The translations under genes and the position numbers were made by a program. DNA of 20,503 bases from an uncultured Bacilli bacterium (lineage in GTDB: Bacteria; Bacillota_I; Bacilli_A; RF39; UBA660): positions 1 through 20,503 of the forward strand of contig CAKOOW010000022.1 of NCBI GenBank assembly GCA_934098445.1. Reading direction: 5' to 3'. This document shows, in pieces, positions 6,609 to 14,848 of the stretch; position 1 is the stretch's first letter, and each line of letters begins with the position of its first letter. The notes below the pieces were generated by a model that was not told where the DNA came from, searched no databases, and saw nothing but the letters and a program-made list of their open reading frames with translations.

Positions 6609-7137
6609 TTTGTTTTTTGGCTTTAACAGCAATTGTTGCGATTCCGATTACAGCAACTACTGAAGCAATGGTAATTACTAAGTTTCCGTTAGTATATTTA
6701 ACATCAGTTTTAACATTTACTTTATCATTAAAGAATGCTTTTTCTGGTTCATTTACATAACCAACGAATAATTTTCCATTTTTAATACTTACTGGAACTT
6801 TAGTATTAGCGCCAACGTTGTTTACTAGAGCTTTTAGTTCATTTTTAGAACTTGTACTTAACTTAGATAAATCAGTTACTTTAGCATTTTTAACGATTTC
6901 TACAGCTTTATCTACTTGAGATGCAATATAATCACAATCAGCTTCACTAACATCATTTTGTTCTAAGTAAGTCTTAACCATATTGGCATTACCAGCTTCT
7001 AACTTGTAAGTTACGCCATTAATAGTGTAAGATTTTGTTAGTTTGTCTTTTAATTCATCCTTAGACATAGCGTTTACGCTTACAGTAGTAAGTAGAACTG
7101 CTACAAATAAGAATAATACTTTTTTCATATTTTTCAT
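6601..7137 (-). CDS. Secreted surface protein with C-terminal membrane anchor; candidate sortase substrate
   Basis: A 178-aa protein with a signal peptide (MKNMKKVLFLFVAVLL, probable cleavage after VNA, residue 23). A polar domain of about 125 residues follows, then a hydrophobic segment (153-171) and a short basic tail KAKKQNA. This is the architecture of a sortase substrate, but no LPxTG is present. The residues before the hydrophobic stretch read KYTNGN (147-152), which may be a divergent sorting signal. AGAGGAAG is spaced correctly for the ATG at 7137, so an upstream in-frame start at 7191 is rejected. The next gene is a sortase overlapping by 8 bases. The mature domain is Lys/Asp/Val rich and unrecognised. 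C-terminal tail anchoring without sortase processing is the alternative. Confidence 0.8.
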   Translation of the reverse strand: MKNMKKVLFLFVAVLLTTVSVNAMSKDELKDKLTKSYTINGVTYKLEAGNANMVKTYLEQNDVSEADCDYIASQVDKAVEIVKNAKVTDLSKLSTSSKNELKALVNNVGANTKVPVSIKNGKLFVGYVNEPEKAFFNDKVNVKTDVKYTNGNLVITIASVVAVIGIATIAVKAKKQNA

Positions 7138-7162
7138 ATTCTTCTTCCTCTCTTCTATAGAC

Positions 7163-7191
7163 ATTTTACTATTATACTTTTTATTTTGCAA
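7163..7191 (-). promoter_or_regulatory. Sigma-A promoter of the surface protein-sortase-VanZ operon
   Basis: On the minus strand TTGCAA (7186-7191), 17 bases, TAAAAT (7163-7168). A TATAAT at 7171-7176 lies in the spacer but has no -35 at a proper distance. The leader is about 20 bases. Confidence 0.6.
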
Positions 7192-7234
7192 GTTTTCTCT
7201 CGTCTTTTTTTAATTTTTTTACTTAATTAAGGCC

Positions 7235-7318
7235 AATAGTTTAATATGAGTAAATTAATTATGTTCTAAGTAAACTATTTTTAAAAGGGAAAGTTTTTAT
7301 ACTCGACTACAAAAACTT
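7235..7318 (-). terminator. Two inverted repeats after the 533-aa gene; possible weak terminators
   Basis: The region 7192-7365 holds no gene. It contains AAGTTTTT/AAAAACTT (7291-7298 with 7311-7318, 12-base loop), followed on the minus strand by a short T run (CCCTTTT). It also contains AATAGTTTA/TAAACTATT (7235-7243 with 7271-7279, 27-base loop) without a T run. The first may be a terminator for the gene ending at 7366; the second may be a structural or regulatory repeat. Confidence 0.35.
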
Positions 7319-7365
7319 CGGATTTTTCTATACTTTTTGTACTGGACTTTGTATCATATTAAATA

Positions 7366-8967
7366 TTAAGATTGCATCGTTTTGGAAGTATCTATTTCAT
7401 TTATTTTATTTAATATAATTACATATACTTTATCCAAAATGGGATTAGTTTTAAATTCTTGTTCTAAATTTATAATACGATATGATACATCTGAGCAATT
7501 ATATTTTTTACTTTTTAATTTTTGAGCCAAATTGCTTAACATCATTTCTTCTACGTAAATATTATTTCCTCGGCAAACAACAGGAATTTCATTTTCGCCT
7601 AATATATTATTTATGAAAAAACTGAGTGGATGAATATTAAATACAGCGTCATATTCTAGATAACAATAATTAAATGCTATTTTCTTACGGTCTTTTATTT
7701 CATATATAATTTTTTCTTCATTATTATCATTAATTGGATTTTCAACTTTATCAGGAGATATTTTACATTTGATTATTTTGAAATTATTTATATTTAAGTA
7801 TTTTCCAAGTAATATGTTTATTTCTTCACAATTTAGTAATTGGTAATTAATCATCCATAAAATCTCCCACGGCAAATTATCGCCAAGCTCACCATTAGAA
7901 TATTTTTTTGAATAATATTTATTTAGTTCAATAATGGCATATAGAAAAATATCAATTTTATATCTTAATTTTTCTTTTTTTCTTTCAATATCATCGCTAA
8001 ATTTTTTTAATCTCTCAGTTAATCTTTTCTGTGAATCAATAACCTTATAGAAAAAGTTTTGTTGTTCTTGTGCGTTTCCGGCCAAATCGTTCCATATTTT
8101 TTCGCCGACAGTATCCTTAATTAGAGTTTCATAATTAAAATTTGGAAAATATTTACCACCATTTATATAACCTGGAATTCTGTACTCTTTACCATCAATA
8201 TTGACAATCGGATTTATTGATGTGTTCAAAATGATGTCTTCATAGAGTTCATTTTCTATAAAAGTTATTGTTGTTTCTATAATTTTACTATCAAAAAAGC
8301 AATTATGATATCCATCAAATAATAAATTAAAATCATTAGCAGTTAATTCCTTTTTCATCAAATGTTCTCCAGAATTATTGTAGTAAAATCTATTTTTTTC
8401 ATATCCTACCATACCACCATTAGAAGCAAAATATTCAATAGGAATATTTCCTAGAAATGTATACATTTTTGCAATATCTTCGGAAGTTAGTTTCCTATCA
8501 TTAGGATTAGCCATATACACCTCAACGGTATTATTATTACCTAGCTCTATATTTATTCCACTATGTTTTTTATTACAATTTTGTAATATAGCCGGTTCAT
8601 CATTTGAATTGTTTATCTCCAATTTAAATAAAGGTATTGGAAATTTGGAATAATCATTGGGAGGCACTAAATTATATATTAGTTGTTCTGACTTAGCAGC
8701 GGTATTTTTATGTTCTTTAACTTGTATTCTTACACTGCCTATTCTACCATAATGATAACTTATTTGCTTTGATTCAATATTATCAACTAACAGCTCCTGA
8801 CTTCTATATGTAAAAAGTTTATGTACTTTTATCTTATACTTTTCATCATAAAAACTGATTTTAATATCAAAACGGCCGATTATATCCTTTGCTTTTGTAA
8901 ATATAATTTTACATATATCTACTCCATTCTTTTTTATATTATACTTAGTAACTCCTTTACTAGACAT
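7366..8967 (-). CDS. Unrecognised 533-aa protein
   Basis: I do not recognise a family. The protein has no signal peptide or clear membrane helix, so it is probably cytoplasmic. Residues 1-150 look beta-rich, with alternating charged and aromatic residues such as YGRIGSVRIQVKEHK. Residues 160-290 contain YFASNGGMVGYEKNRFYY and a second beta-rich part with KEYRIPGYINGGKYFPNF. Residues about 296-340 are a charged helical stretch (QEQQNFFYKVIDSQKRLTER onward), possibly a coiled coil. The C-terminus is mixed. The ribosome binding site AGAAGGTG supports the ATG at 8967. It stands alone between the sortase operon and the terminators of the EPS operon, and is rich in AAA, AAT and TTT codons. Position and composition are compatible with accessory DNA, but no function can be assigned. 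Confidence 0.8.
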   Translation of the reverse strand: MSSKGVTKYNIKKNGVDICKIIFTKAKDIIGRFDIKISFYDEKYKIKVHKLFTYRSQELLVDNIESKQISYHYGRIGSVRIQVKEHKNTAAKSEQLIYNLVPPNDYSKFPIPLFKLEINNSNDEPAILQNCNKKHSGINIELGNNNTVEVYMANPNDRKLTSEDIAKMYTFLGNIPIEYFASNGGMVGYEKNRFYYNNSGEHLMKKELTANDFNLLFDGYHNCFFDSKIIETTITFIENELYEDIILNTSINPIVNIDGKEYRIPGYINGGKYFPNFNYETLIKDTVGEKIWNDLAGNAQEQQNFFYKVIDSQKRLTERLKKFSDDIERKKEKLRYKIDIFLYAIIELNKYYSKKYSNGELGDNLPWEILWMINYQLLNCEEINILLGKYLNINNFKIIKCKISPDKVENPINDNNEEKIIYEIKDRKKIAFNYCYLEYDAVFNIHPLSFFINNILGENEIPVVCRGNNIYVEEMMLSNLAQKLKSKKYNCSDVSYRIINLEQEFKTNPILDKVYVIILNKINEIDTSKTMQS

Positions 8968-8990
8968 AAAACACCTTCTCTAACATCATT

Positions 8991-9071
8991 GTAATGTCAC
9001 ATAATTATTAATTTAAATTATGTTTTTTAACTAGATTTAATTAATAAAACAATTTATGGTCATTACATTAC
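8991..9071. repeat. Separated inverted repeat upstream of the 533-aa gene
   Basis: GTAATGT at 8991-8997 and ACATTAC at 9065-9071 are perfect inverted copies on either side of the AT-rich region that should hold the promoter of the 533-aa gene. They could be operator half-sites bringing two bound proteins together, or chance in AT-rich DNA. I found no convincing -35/-10 pair between them. Confidence 0.25.
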
Positions 9072-9072
9072 C

Positions 9073-9100
9073 TAAAAAACACTATAACGCTATTTATAGT
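9073..9100 (-). terminator. Second terminator of the EPS operon
   Basis: A 7-bp stem ACTATAA/TTATAGT (9081-9087 with 9094-9100) with a 6-base loop, followed on the minus strand by G and six T (9074-9079). It is placed right after the stronger hairpin at 9106-9153. Confidence 0.65.
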
Positions 9101-9105
9101 ATAGC

Positions 9106-9153
9106 AAAAAAGTTTATTAAGTAACACATTAAGATTATTTAATAAACTTTTTT
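9106..9153 (-). terminator. First terminator of the EPS operon, overlapping the last stop codon
   Basis: A perfect 15-base inverted repeat, AAAAAAGTTTATTAA (9106-9120) with its complement at 9139-9153, and an 18-base loop containing the stop codon of the FrhB-like gene (9135-9137). It ends in six T on either strand, so it could stop transcription from both sides. Confidence 0.75.
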
Positions 9154-10280
9154 ATTATTCTTTTTAATTTTCCTTTTATTTTTTTTATTAAAGAAACACT
9201 GGCATACTTTTCATCTATTTTTTTGATATTTAAAATATCTATATCTTTAAAGAACTCTTCCCTCTTTGATGGATATTTTCCAGAAGATTTTAGTGATGGA
9301 TTACCATCAATTATTTCTTCTAACTTACATTCTTTATACTCTAAATTATTAGAAATGCTTTCAAATATCTGCTGTCCTTTTTCTGTATTTATAATGATTG
9401 CAGATACACCAGTTTTATTATACATTTCTGGGTAATATTTTTGCACTCCCCAGAAATCACCTAAGGTTATATCCGAATATTTATTACCTATTTTAAAGTT
9501 ACAATTATAGCATGATTTTCTTAGAGCTATATCAGATAAAAATAATTTCATATAAGAATTATTGCTCTGAAGTTCACTAATCTCTTTATTATTATTAAAA
9601 GTAATAGTATTAGAATAAGTATCCCAGCCTGTTTTTTTATCTCTAAAGTTATATTTTGTAATTTGAGAACTATTACTATTTTCTAATTCTTTTATATACT
9701 TACTAAATAATTTAGGACTTGGAACACCATGGCAAAATAAATCTATACATAATAAGTTATCATAATCTTTTTTCAAATAAGCATGTAAGCCTGCTACTTG
9801 ACATGGGGTTCCAACAAAAAGGACCTTTCTTTCACTTATGTTTTCCTTTATATGAGAAAATACGTTATCTAAATTACTCTGTAAATATTTAGAACCTTTT
9901 AGCTTTTCTAAATCTTCTAAATTTTCAATAGCAGTATGTTTTAGTTCCATTTTATCATTAAAAGAAGCTCCAATCACTATACCGTTGTCTTTTAAAATAA
10001 CTCTTGCTATAGCATCAAATATTCCACCAGATGATGATGTCTTTTTTACTTTATCATTCTTATTATAAGCAACATAACATTTATTTAAACTACTATTTTC
10101 ATTAGTATTTAATACAGGACAAGTTCTTTTGCATAAGCCACAGTTTATGCATTTATCTTGATCTATTACTGGATGTCTAAATCCTTCATTGTCTTCTACT
10201 AGTTTAATAGCACCTTTAGGGCAAATACTGGCACAGGCACTACAGCCAGTGCATCGTTTTTTTTCTATAATTTCTTTCAT
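9135..10280 (-). CDS. FrhB-like iron-sulfur protein (coenzyme F420 hydrogenase beta-subunit family) of the EPS locus
   Basis: A 381-aa protein with a bacterial-type 2[4Fe-4S] ferredoxin domain at the N-terminus: C10, C13, C16, C20 and C44, C47, C50, C54, each last Cys followed by Pro. The FrhB N and C domains follow, with SSGGIFDAI, VLFVGTPCQVAGLHAYL, CIDLFCHGVPSP, a Cys pair in SCYNCNF and ITLGDFWGV. The family includes flavin and Fe-S subunits that pass electrons to or from F420 or ferredoxin; members inside polysaccharide loci are common but of unknown reaction. It starts 2 bases after the Wzx stop. The pyruvyltransferase gene two positions upstream is a frequent companion, suggesting a redox step on the sugar or its substituent. 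It is the last gene of the operon, with its stop codon inside a terminator. Confidence 0.88.
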   Translation of the reverse strand: MKEIIEKKRCTGCSACASICPKGAIKLVEDNEGFRHPVIDQDKCINCGLCKRTCPVLNTNENSSLNKCYVAYNKNDKVKKTSSSGGIFDAIARVILKDNGIVIGASFNDKMELKHTAIENLEDLEKLKGSKYLQSNLDNVFSHIKENISERKVLFVGTPCQVAGLHAYLKKDYDNLLCIDLFCHGVPSPKLFSKYIKELENSNSSQITKYNFRDKKTGWDTYSNTITFNNNKEISELQSNNSYMKLFLSDIALRKSCYNCNFKIGNKYSDITLGDFWGVQKYYPEMYNKTGVSAIIINTEKGQQIFESISNNLEYKECKLEEIIDGNPSLKSSGKYPSKREEFFKDIDILNIKKIDEKYASVSLIKKIKGKLKRIIKKFIK

Positions 10281-10282
10281 AA

Positions 10283-11806
10283 CTAAACTCTTTTCAAATG
10301 TAATTTAATTAATACTTTATTAACTATATTTTTCTCATAATCATCCATAACTAGGAAATAACTAGTTAAACAATATAAAATAGTATAAATACCACCAAAT
10401 ACAATTAAATTAACATAACCATGTAATGTTACAAAATGCATTAAAATGACAATAGCTACACTTGGTATTATCATTGGAATAGTCATTTTAATTATACTCT
10501 TCCAAAATTCAATTACATTAATTCCAACTTTTTTATGATAATAAATATTTAGTATAATTATATTGCCAATTATTAATGATAAAGAGGTACCGATAGCACT
10601 ACCTATTCCTCCATAGGCTTTAGCCAATGGTATACTAATGAATATATTAACAACTGCTATTAAAGCTAACAATATAGATCTAAATTTATGCATATTTTTA
10701 GCTTGCATAATGCTTATTCCTAAATTTTGAATTAATGGTACACATAAAGGTAATATTAAAATAACGGCAATATAATAAGATGTTACAAAATCTTTACCAG
10801 CCCACGCCATTATAAATTCTTTGCCAAATAATGTAAAACCACTAGCCATTAAAAAAACAATTAAATACTGTAATCGACCAACTTTGATAAATTCTTTTGT
10901 TATTTCTTCATTGCTAGCCTTTTTAGCAATCATTTTACTCATTTTCGGAAGTAACACTCCACTCATTGCACCAGATAAGTTGACAAATAAAGTATTTATT
11001 TGACTTGCAACCGAATACAATGAAACAGCGATTGTTCCAGAAACAGCACCAAGTACAAACTGATCTACACTCCAATTAACTTTATCTACTATAACTCCTA
11101 AAAATATAAAGAATGAATAGCTAAAAATTGTTTTAAACAATCTTTTATCAAATCCCATAAATTTTATATTTATACCAAGTTTTTTCTTACAATAAAAATA
11201 ATTAGATAATAATACTGTTATATTTACCACTGTTATTACAACAGTCATTGTAATTGATTTATATCCTAAGAATAATAGTGGAATCATCGTTACTGGTTTT
11301 AATAGTGTATTTAGAATAGACATAACCTTTTGAAAAGTAAACTTTTCATAAGCAGTAATAATTGATGAGTAAATACTAAATGGGAACGTTATTGCTAAAT
11401 TAAATGATAATATCAACATCATTATTTTAGCTTTATGCAATTCTATATCAGTCATCGTTTTCCCAAATAATAACGGTACATTAAAGTATAATAACAATCC
11501 CAAAAGACCAGCTATTAAGCCAATAATGCAAAATATTATCAAGAACATTCCATGCAATTTTTTTTCTTTTTCGTATTCTTTATTAGCACGATATTTAGCA
11601 GTAAAGACCACTATGGCATTACCAAAACCTAAATCTAATACTGTTAAATATCCTATAATGGATGATACAAGTGAATACAAACCATATTCACTTTGACCTA
11701 GCATCCTTATTAATAACGGTGTATAAACTAATTGTACTACAGTAGATAATATTATTGATAAATAAGAAAGGATTGCTCCTCTCTTTCTCTCATTACTATT
11801 ACTCAT
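10283..11806 (-). CDS. wzx: Wzx-type oligosaccharide flippase
   Basis: A 507-aa polytopic membrane protein with about 12-14 hydrophobic segments, the usual size and topology for Wzx and other polysaccharide transporters of the MOP superfamily. The N-terminus (RKRGAILSYLSIILSTVVQL, then PLLIRMLGQSEYGLYSL) is characteristic, as is LDLGFGNAIV in the second hairpin. By family knowledge it moves the undecaprenyl-pyrophosphate-linked repeat unit to the outer face of the membrane. I choose the ATG at 11806, which overlaps the end of the pyruvyltransferase gene (ATGAGTAA). A GTG three codons upstream is possible but sits too close to the AAGGA site. It is coupled on both sides within the operon. Confidence 0.93.
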   Translation of the reverse strand: MSNSNERKRGAILSYLSIILSTVVQLVYTPLLIRMLGQSEYGLYSLVSSIIGYLTVLDLGFGNAIVVFTAKYRANKEYEKEKKLHGMFLIIFCIIGLIAGLLGLLLYFNVPLLFGKTMTDIELHKAKIMMLILSFNLAITFPFSIYSSIITAYEKFTFQKVMSILNTLLKPVTMIPLLFLGYKSITMTVVITVVNITVLLSNYFYCKKKLGINIKFMGFDKRLFKTIFSYSFFIFLGVIVDKVNWSVDQFVLGAVSGTIAVSLYSVASQINTLFVNLSGAMSGVLLPKMSKMIAKKASNEEITKEFIKVGRLQYLIVFLMASGFTLFGKEFIMAWAGKDFVTSYYIAVILILPLCVPLIQNLGISIMQAKNMHKFRSILLALIAVVNIFISIPLAKAYGGIGSAIGTSLSLIIGNIIILNIYYHKKVGINVIEFWKSIIKMTIPMIIPSVAIVILMHFVTLHGYVNLIVFGGIYTILYCLTSYFLVMDDYEKNIVNKVLIKLHLKRV

Positions 11807-12908
11807 TTTTATCACTATCCTTAATAGTTAATGAATTATCTAAAAAAGTCTTAAACTTTACACGCTCATTTGTTAACGTTAAAGCTACATTTGAAAAATC
11901 ACACCTTAAAATTTTTTTACTTAGTGTTCCATTGTATATTCTCGTCGTCAAATTAAATTTTGACAACAAAGTTTGTATTCTAGAATTCATATTTTCATGC
12001 GTACCATTACGTTCGAATGTTATAAAAGGAGTATTGAATAAAATAGAAAAAACAGTAGAATGAAATGAATCTGTAAAAACAATTTGTGCATTATCTTCTA
12101 AATATAGAAACTCTGAAGGGCCACAGGAACTGTAATTTTTTTTGCCATCATAAATATCAATTATCTCGTAATCCATTGTTTCTGCAAAAGATTTTATCTG
12201 ACTTAATATCTTTTCGTCTATTTTTCCTAAAAAGGCAACTAGGATGTACTTGTTAGTATTGTACCACTCTGGTTTTTTTGAAATCTTTCTCCATTCATCG
12301 ACATCAATCATCATTGTTGGGTCTATTAAAACTTGTGAACTACTATTTTTTAGTAATTTATCGCATATCACCTTACCAGCTTGTTCTCTAACTGAAATTG
12401 CTTTGAAGTCTTTCAAACTGTTACATAATCTAGTATCGTTATAATTGTCAAATTCTGAAACTCCAAAACTTGCAGAAATTGCTATTTTATTAGAACTATT
12501 AAAGCCTCTAAATAATGTCAAGTCATCTAAAGACATAAACGGATTCCAAACCTGATCAGAACCAACAACATAATAATCAAAATTATTATAGTTTTTTAAA
12601 TCATGATAAGTAAAATATTTTTTAGATGTATTTATGTTATCAGAAAATTTTTTGAAATTTTTTAATCTTTTATTATAATATTTCCAACCATATTTATTTC
12701 TATTTAGTATAAAGTATTTCACATTAGATAAATAAAATTTAATATATGATTTTACTATTCCTCTATCAATATAATTTAAATGACGGTTATTTTTTAAATT
12801 TAATACTTCAATATTTCTTTCAGATAGCAATCTGTACACTGCATAATTTTGTAATCTATTGCCATAATTGAAGTTGTTATATAATGAAACTAAAAGTGCT
12901 TTTTTCAT
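11799..12908 (-). CDS. Polysaccharide pyruvyltransferase family protein
   Basis: A 369-aa protein covering the whole family domain: NNFNYGNRLQNYA (11-23), VVGSDQVWNP (114-123), ISVREQ (171-176), IDPTMM (195-200) and TDSFHSTVFSILFNTPF (279-295). Family members transfer pyruvate from phosphoenolpyruvate to a sugar, forming a ketal that makes the polymer acidic; WcaK, CsaB and EpsO belong here. Some members in such clusters have not been shown to do this, so the acceptor is unknown. The start is the ATG at 12908 with AGGA seven bases upstream; the in-frame TTG at 12932 has no suitable site. It lies between the polymerase and the flippase. Confidence 0.9.
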   Translation of the reverse strand: MKKALLVSLYNNFNYGNRLQNYAVYRLLSERNIEVLNLKNNRHLNYIDRGIVKSYIKFYLSNVKYFILNRNKYGWKYYNKRLKNFKKFSDNINTSKKYFTYHDLKNYNNFDYYVVGSDQVWNPFMSLDDLTLFRGFNSSNKIAISASFGVSEFDNYNDTRLCNSLKDFKAISVREQAGKVICDKLLKNSSSQVLIDPTMMIDVDEWRKISKKPEWYNTNKYILVAFLGKIDEKILSQIKSFAETMDYEIIDIYDGKKNYSSCGPSEFLYLEDNAQIVFTDSFHSTVFSILFNTPFITFERNGTHENMNSRIQTLLSKFNLTTRIYNGTLSKKILRCDFSNVALTLTNERVKFKTFLDNSLTIKDSDKNE

Positions 12909-12928
12909 ATTTTTTTCCTTTCTAACTT

Positions 12929-13960
12929 TCAATTTTTATCAAAAATTGAAATATAATCGGTATCATACCAATTAAACTTATATGCTCCTATCAGAGTTAT
13001 TGAAGATAACATTATGACTATTACTGTGAACAATAGCATTTTATCTTTTGGTTTTACGGTTGTTTTTATAATGGTAGGTATTAAAAATATCATTGATATT
13101 TTAAAATACATTACTAATCTATAAGCCAATAAAATCTTGAACGACAAAAGTGATGTACAAAAAAACAAGAATGTCATATTAGAATATATATTGTAATTAA
13201 TATTATTTTTATTTTGCTTACTAAATAAAATAGAAATTATTAATAAAATTGATGAAATTATTAATTCTGAGTATGTTGGGTTTGCTGAACCATAAGAACT
13301 ATCAATATAATATGAATATTTAGTTATTGATATCAATTTTAAAAACAACATATTTGCAACCGGCATTAAAGAAATCATAATTAAAAGTAAAATAATGTTT
13401 CTTTTCAAACTAGGTTTAGAAGATAATAGCCAATAAGCTGGTATGAGCATAAAAGCACTATTATGAAATAATGAAGCTATTATTATCAAAAACAAGTATT
13501 TGATAAAATCTTTATTTCTTACATATTTTAGTGAATATATAAAAATGGAAATTGCAACATATTGCCTTACAACATTCAACGAATCAATATACATACCGCC
13601 TATAACATATATCAAAAGGCTCATCCAAGGAAAATCAGAGTTTTCAATAATTGATTTATAAAAAAATATAGATGTTATAGCAGATGTTATAAAAAAGAAG
13701 AAAAATTCGTCTTTACTAAATATTCCAATAATTTTGCACAAAATAACCATCCCAATATCCCAATTAACATTTACTCCAGAAACAATATGTTTAAAAATAG
13801 GAGTGTAAATTGCCAAATAATCATATCCAATACCATATCTTAACGCCATGACTAAAAAAAACGGGATAAATGACAAAATAAGAAATACTTTTTTTTGAGA
13901 TTGTGAATACTTATATATTAGAAATGACGATATAAATGCAACGACAAAATAAATTAACAT
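12929..13960 (-). CDS. EpsG/Wzy-like polysaccharide polymerase
   Basis: A 343-aa integral membrane protein with about nine or ten hydrophobic segments. It carries the EpsG-type motifs: RYGIGYDYLAIY after the second helix (41-52), LNVVRQYVAIS (128-138) in the middle and LFHNSAFMLIP soon after. Its size is usual for the family. By family knowledge the protein joins repeat units outside the membrane in a Wzx/Wzy pathway; sequence conservation is poor in this group, so the polymerase role rests on motifs plus context. GGTGAAAT precedes the ATG. It follows a GT2 gene after 3 bases and precedes the pyruvyltransferase. The gene is very AT-rich. Confidence 0.85.
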   Translation of the reverse strand: MLIYFVVAFISSFLIYKYSQSQKKVFLILSFIPFFLVMALRYGIGYDYLAIYTPIFKHIVSGVNVNWDIGMVILCKIIGIFSKDEFFFFFITSAITSIFFYKSIIENSDFPWMSLLIYVIGGMYIDSLNVVRQYVAISIFIYSLKYVRNKDFIKYLFLIIIASLFHNSAFMLIPAYWLLSSKPSLKRNIILLLIMISLMPVANMLFLKLISITKYSYYIDSSYGSANPTYSELIISSILLIISILFSKQNKNNINYNIYSNMTFLFFCTSLLSFKILLAYRLVMYFKISMIFLIPTIIKTTVKPKDKMLLFTVIVIMLSSITLIGAYKFNWYDTDYISIFDKN

Positions 13961-13963
13961 ATT

Positions 13964-14848
13964 TCACCTTTTATTTTTTAGCAAAATACTTCCAAGTAAT
14001 CCTAATGGATATAAAATTACTACAGCAGAATTTACCTTAAAACTTTCTGTGAATGGAGTTGACTTAGATATGATACTGAAACTAATATAATATACAAGGT
14101 ATTTAATTTTCAATATTAAATTTTTGTTGCTAGTAAACCTTATATAATTAAACTCTTTCCATGAGCGAGGATTATTTAAAAAAAGTTTATACTTGTTCTT
14201 AGTTAAGCCATCATCTAAATACTCTCCTATGGTTGTAATTTTGTCTTTCCATAACATTTTCCCATTCATCTGATAGTATAAGTAAGCTTCTGTGAAAAAT
14301 TTTTCATTTTTATATATTGGAAATAAAAAATTAACTAAATATTCTGTTTTAAATAAAAAAGTACACTCAGCATTAAATAGATTGTTAATTAATGAATCTC
14401 TCAGTGATTTACCATTCAATACACTAGTGTCGTACTTTTTGCAGGTTTTATCTCTATCACATGAGTTATCTGACCTTAAACAAACAACACCGACATAGTC
14501 TTTTGGCAATTCTTCAATGCATTTTTCAAAATATTCAATTGCTTCTTTAACAAAAGTATCATCAGAATCCAATGCCATTATGAAATATTCTGTGTCTATT
14601 TTATTCAATGCATAATTATAAGCAGAATGTTTACCACCATTTTCTTTTTTATAATATTTAATACTAATTTTTTTTTCTTCAATCCATCTTTTAACTACAT
14701 TTTCTGTATTATCAGTAGAGCCATCATCAATAATTAGCCATATAAAATCTTTTGATGTTTGATTTAATAAACTTTTATATACCTTTTCTAATAAATTAAT
14801 CCTATTAAATGTTGGAGTAAAAACAGTTATTTTTTTCATAAATATCAC
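13964..14848 (-). CDS. Family 2 glycosyltransferase (GT-A fold)
   Basis: A 294-aa inverting GT2. It has the nucleotide-binding strand ITVFTPTFNR (7-16), DDGSTD (41-46), ENGGKHSAYN (69-78) and DSDD (94-97, metal and nucleotide-sugar binding). The C-terminal 60 residues are hydrophobic and may touch the membrane. The ENGGKHSA form resembles a subgroup often found in capsule clusters. The donor and linkage cannot be read from the sequence. The GTG at 14848 directly follows the upstream stop and has AAGGA six bases ahead; the ATG three codons later is the alternative start and would not change any domain. Confidence 0.92.
   Translation of the reverse strand: MIFMKKITVFTPTFNRINLLEKVYKSLLNQTSKDFIWLIIDDGSTDNTENVVKRWIEEKKISIKYYKKENGGKHSAYNYALNKIDTEYFIMALDSDDTFVKEAIEYFEKCIEELPKDYVGVVCLRSDNSCDRDKTCKKYDTSVLNGKSLRDSLINNLFNAECTFLFKTEYLVNFLFPIYKNEKFFTEAYLYYQMNGKMLWKDKITTIGEYLDDGLTKNKYKLFLNNPRSWKEFNYIRFTSNKNLILKIKYLVYYISFSIISKSTPFTESFKVNSAVVILYPLGLLGSILLKNKR

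Noticed and set aside
6601..7191. Upstream start for the surface protein at 7191 and an LPxTG motif in it.
   Set aside because: The upstream start has no ribosome binding site and would bury the signal peptide; no LPxTG or close variant is present, only KYTNGN.
7366..8967. A defence-system assignment for the 533-aa gene.
   Set aside because: No nuclease, helicase, NTPase, TIR, toxin or transmembrane motif is visible; solitary position alone is not enough.
10821..12444. Several plus-strand ORFs of 60-102 codons inside the EPS genes (for example 10821-11003, 11755-12063, 12244-12444).
   Set aside because: They are antisense to well-recognised genes and have no ribosome binding sites or family resemblance. 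A longer one at 17234-17731 is antisense to the unrecognised 355-aa gene and is rejected for lack of a ribosome binding site and promoter.
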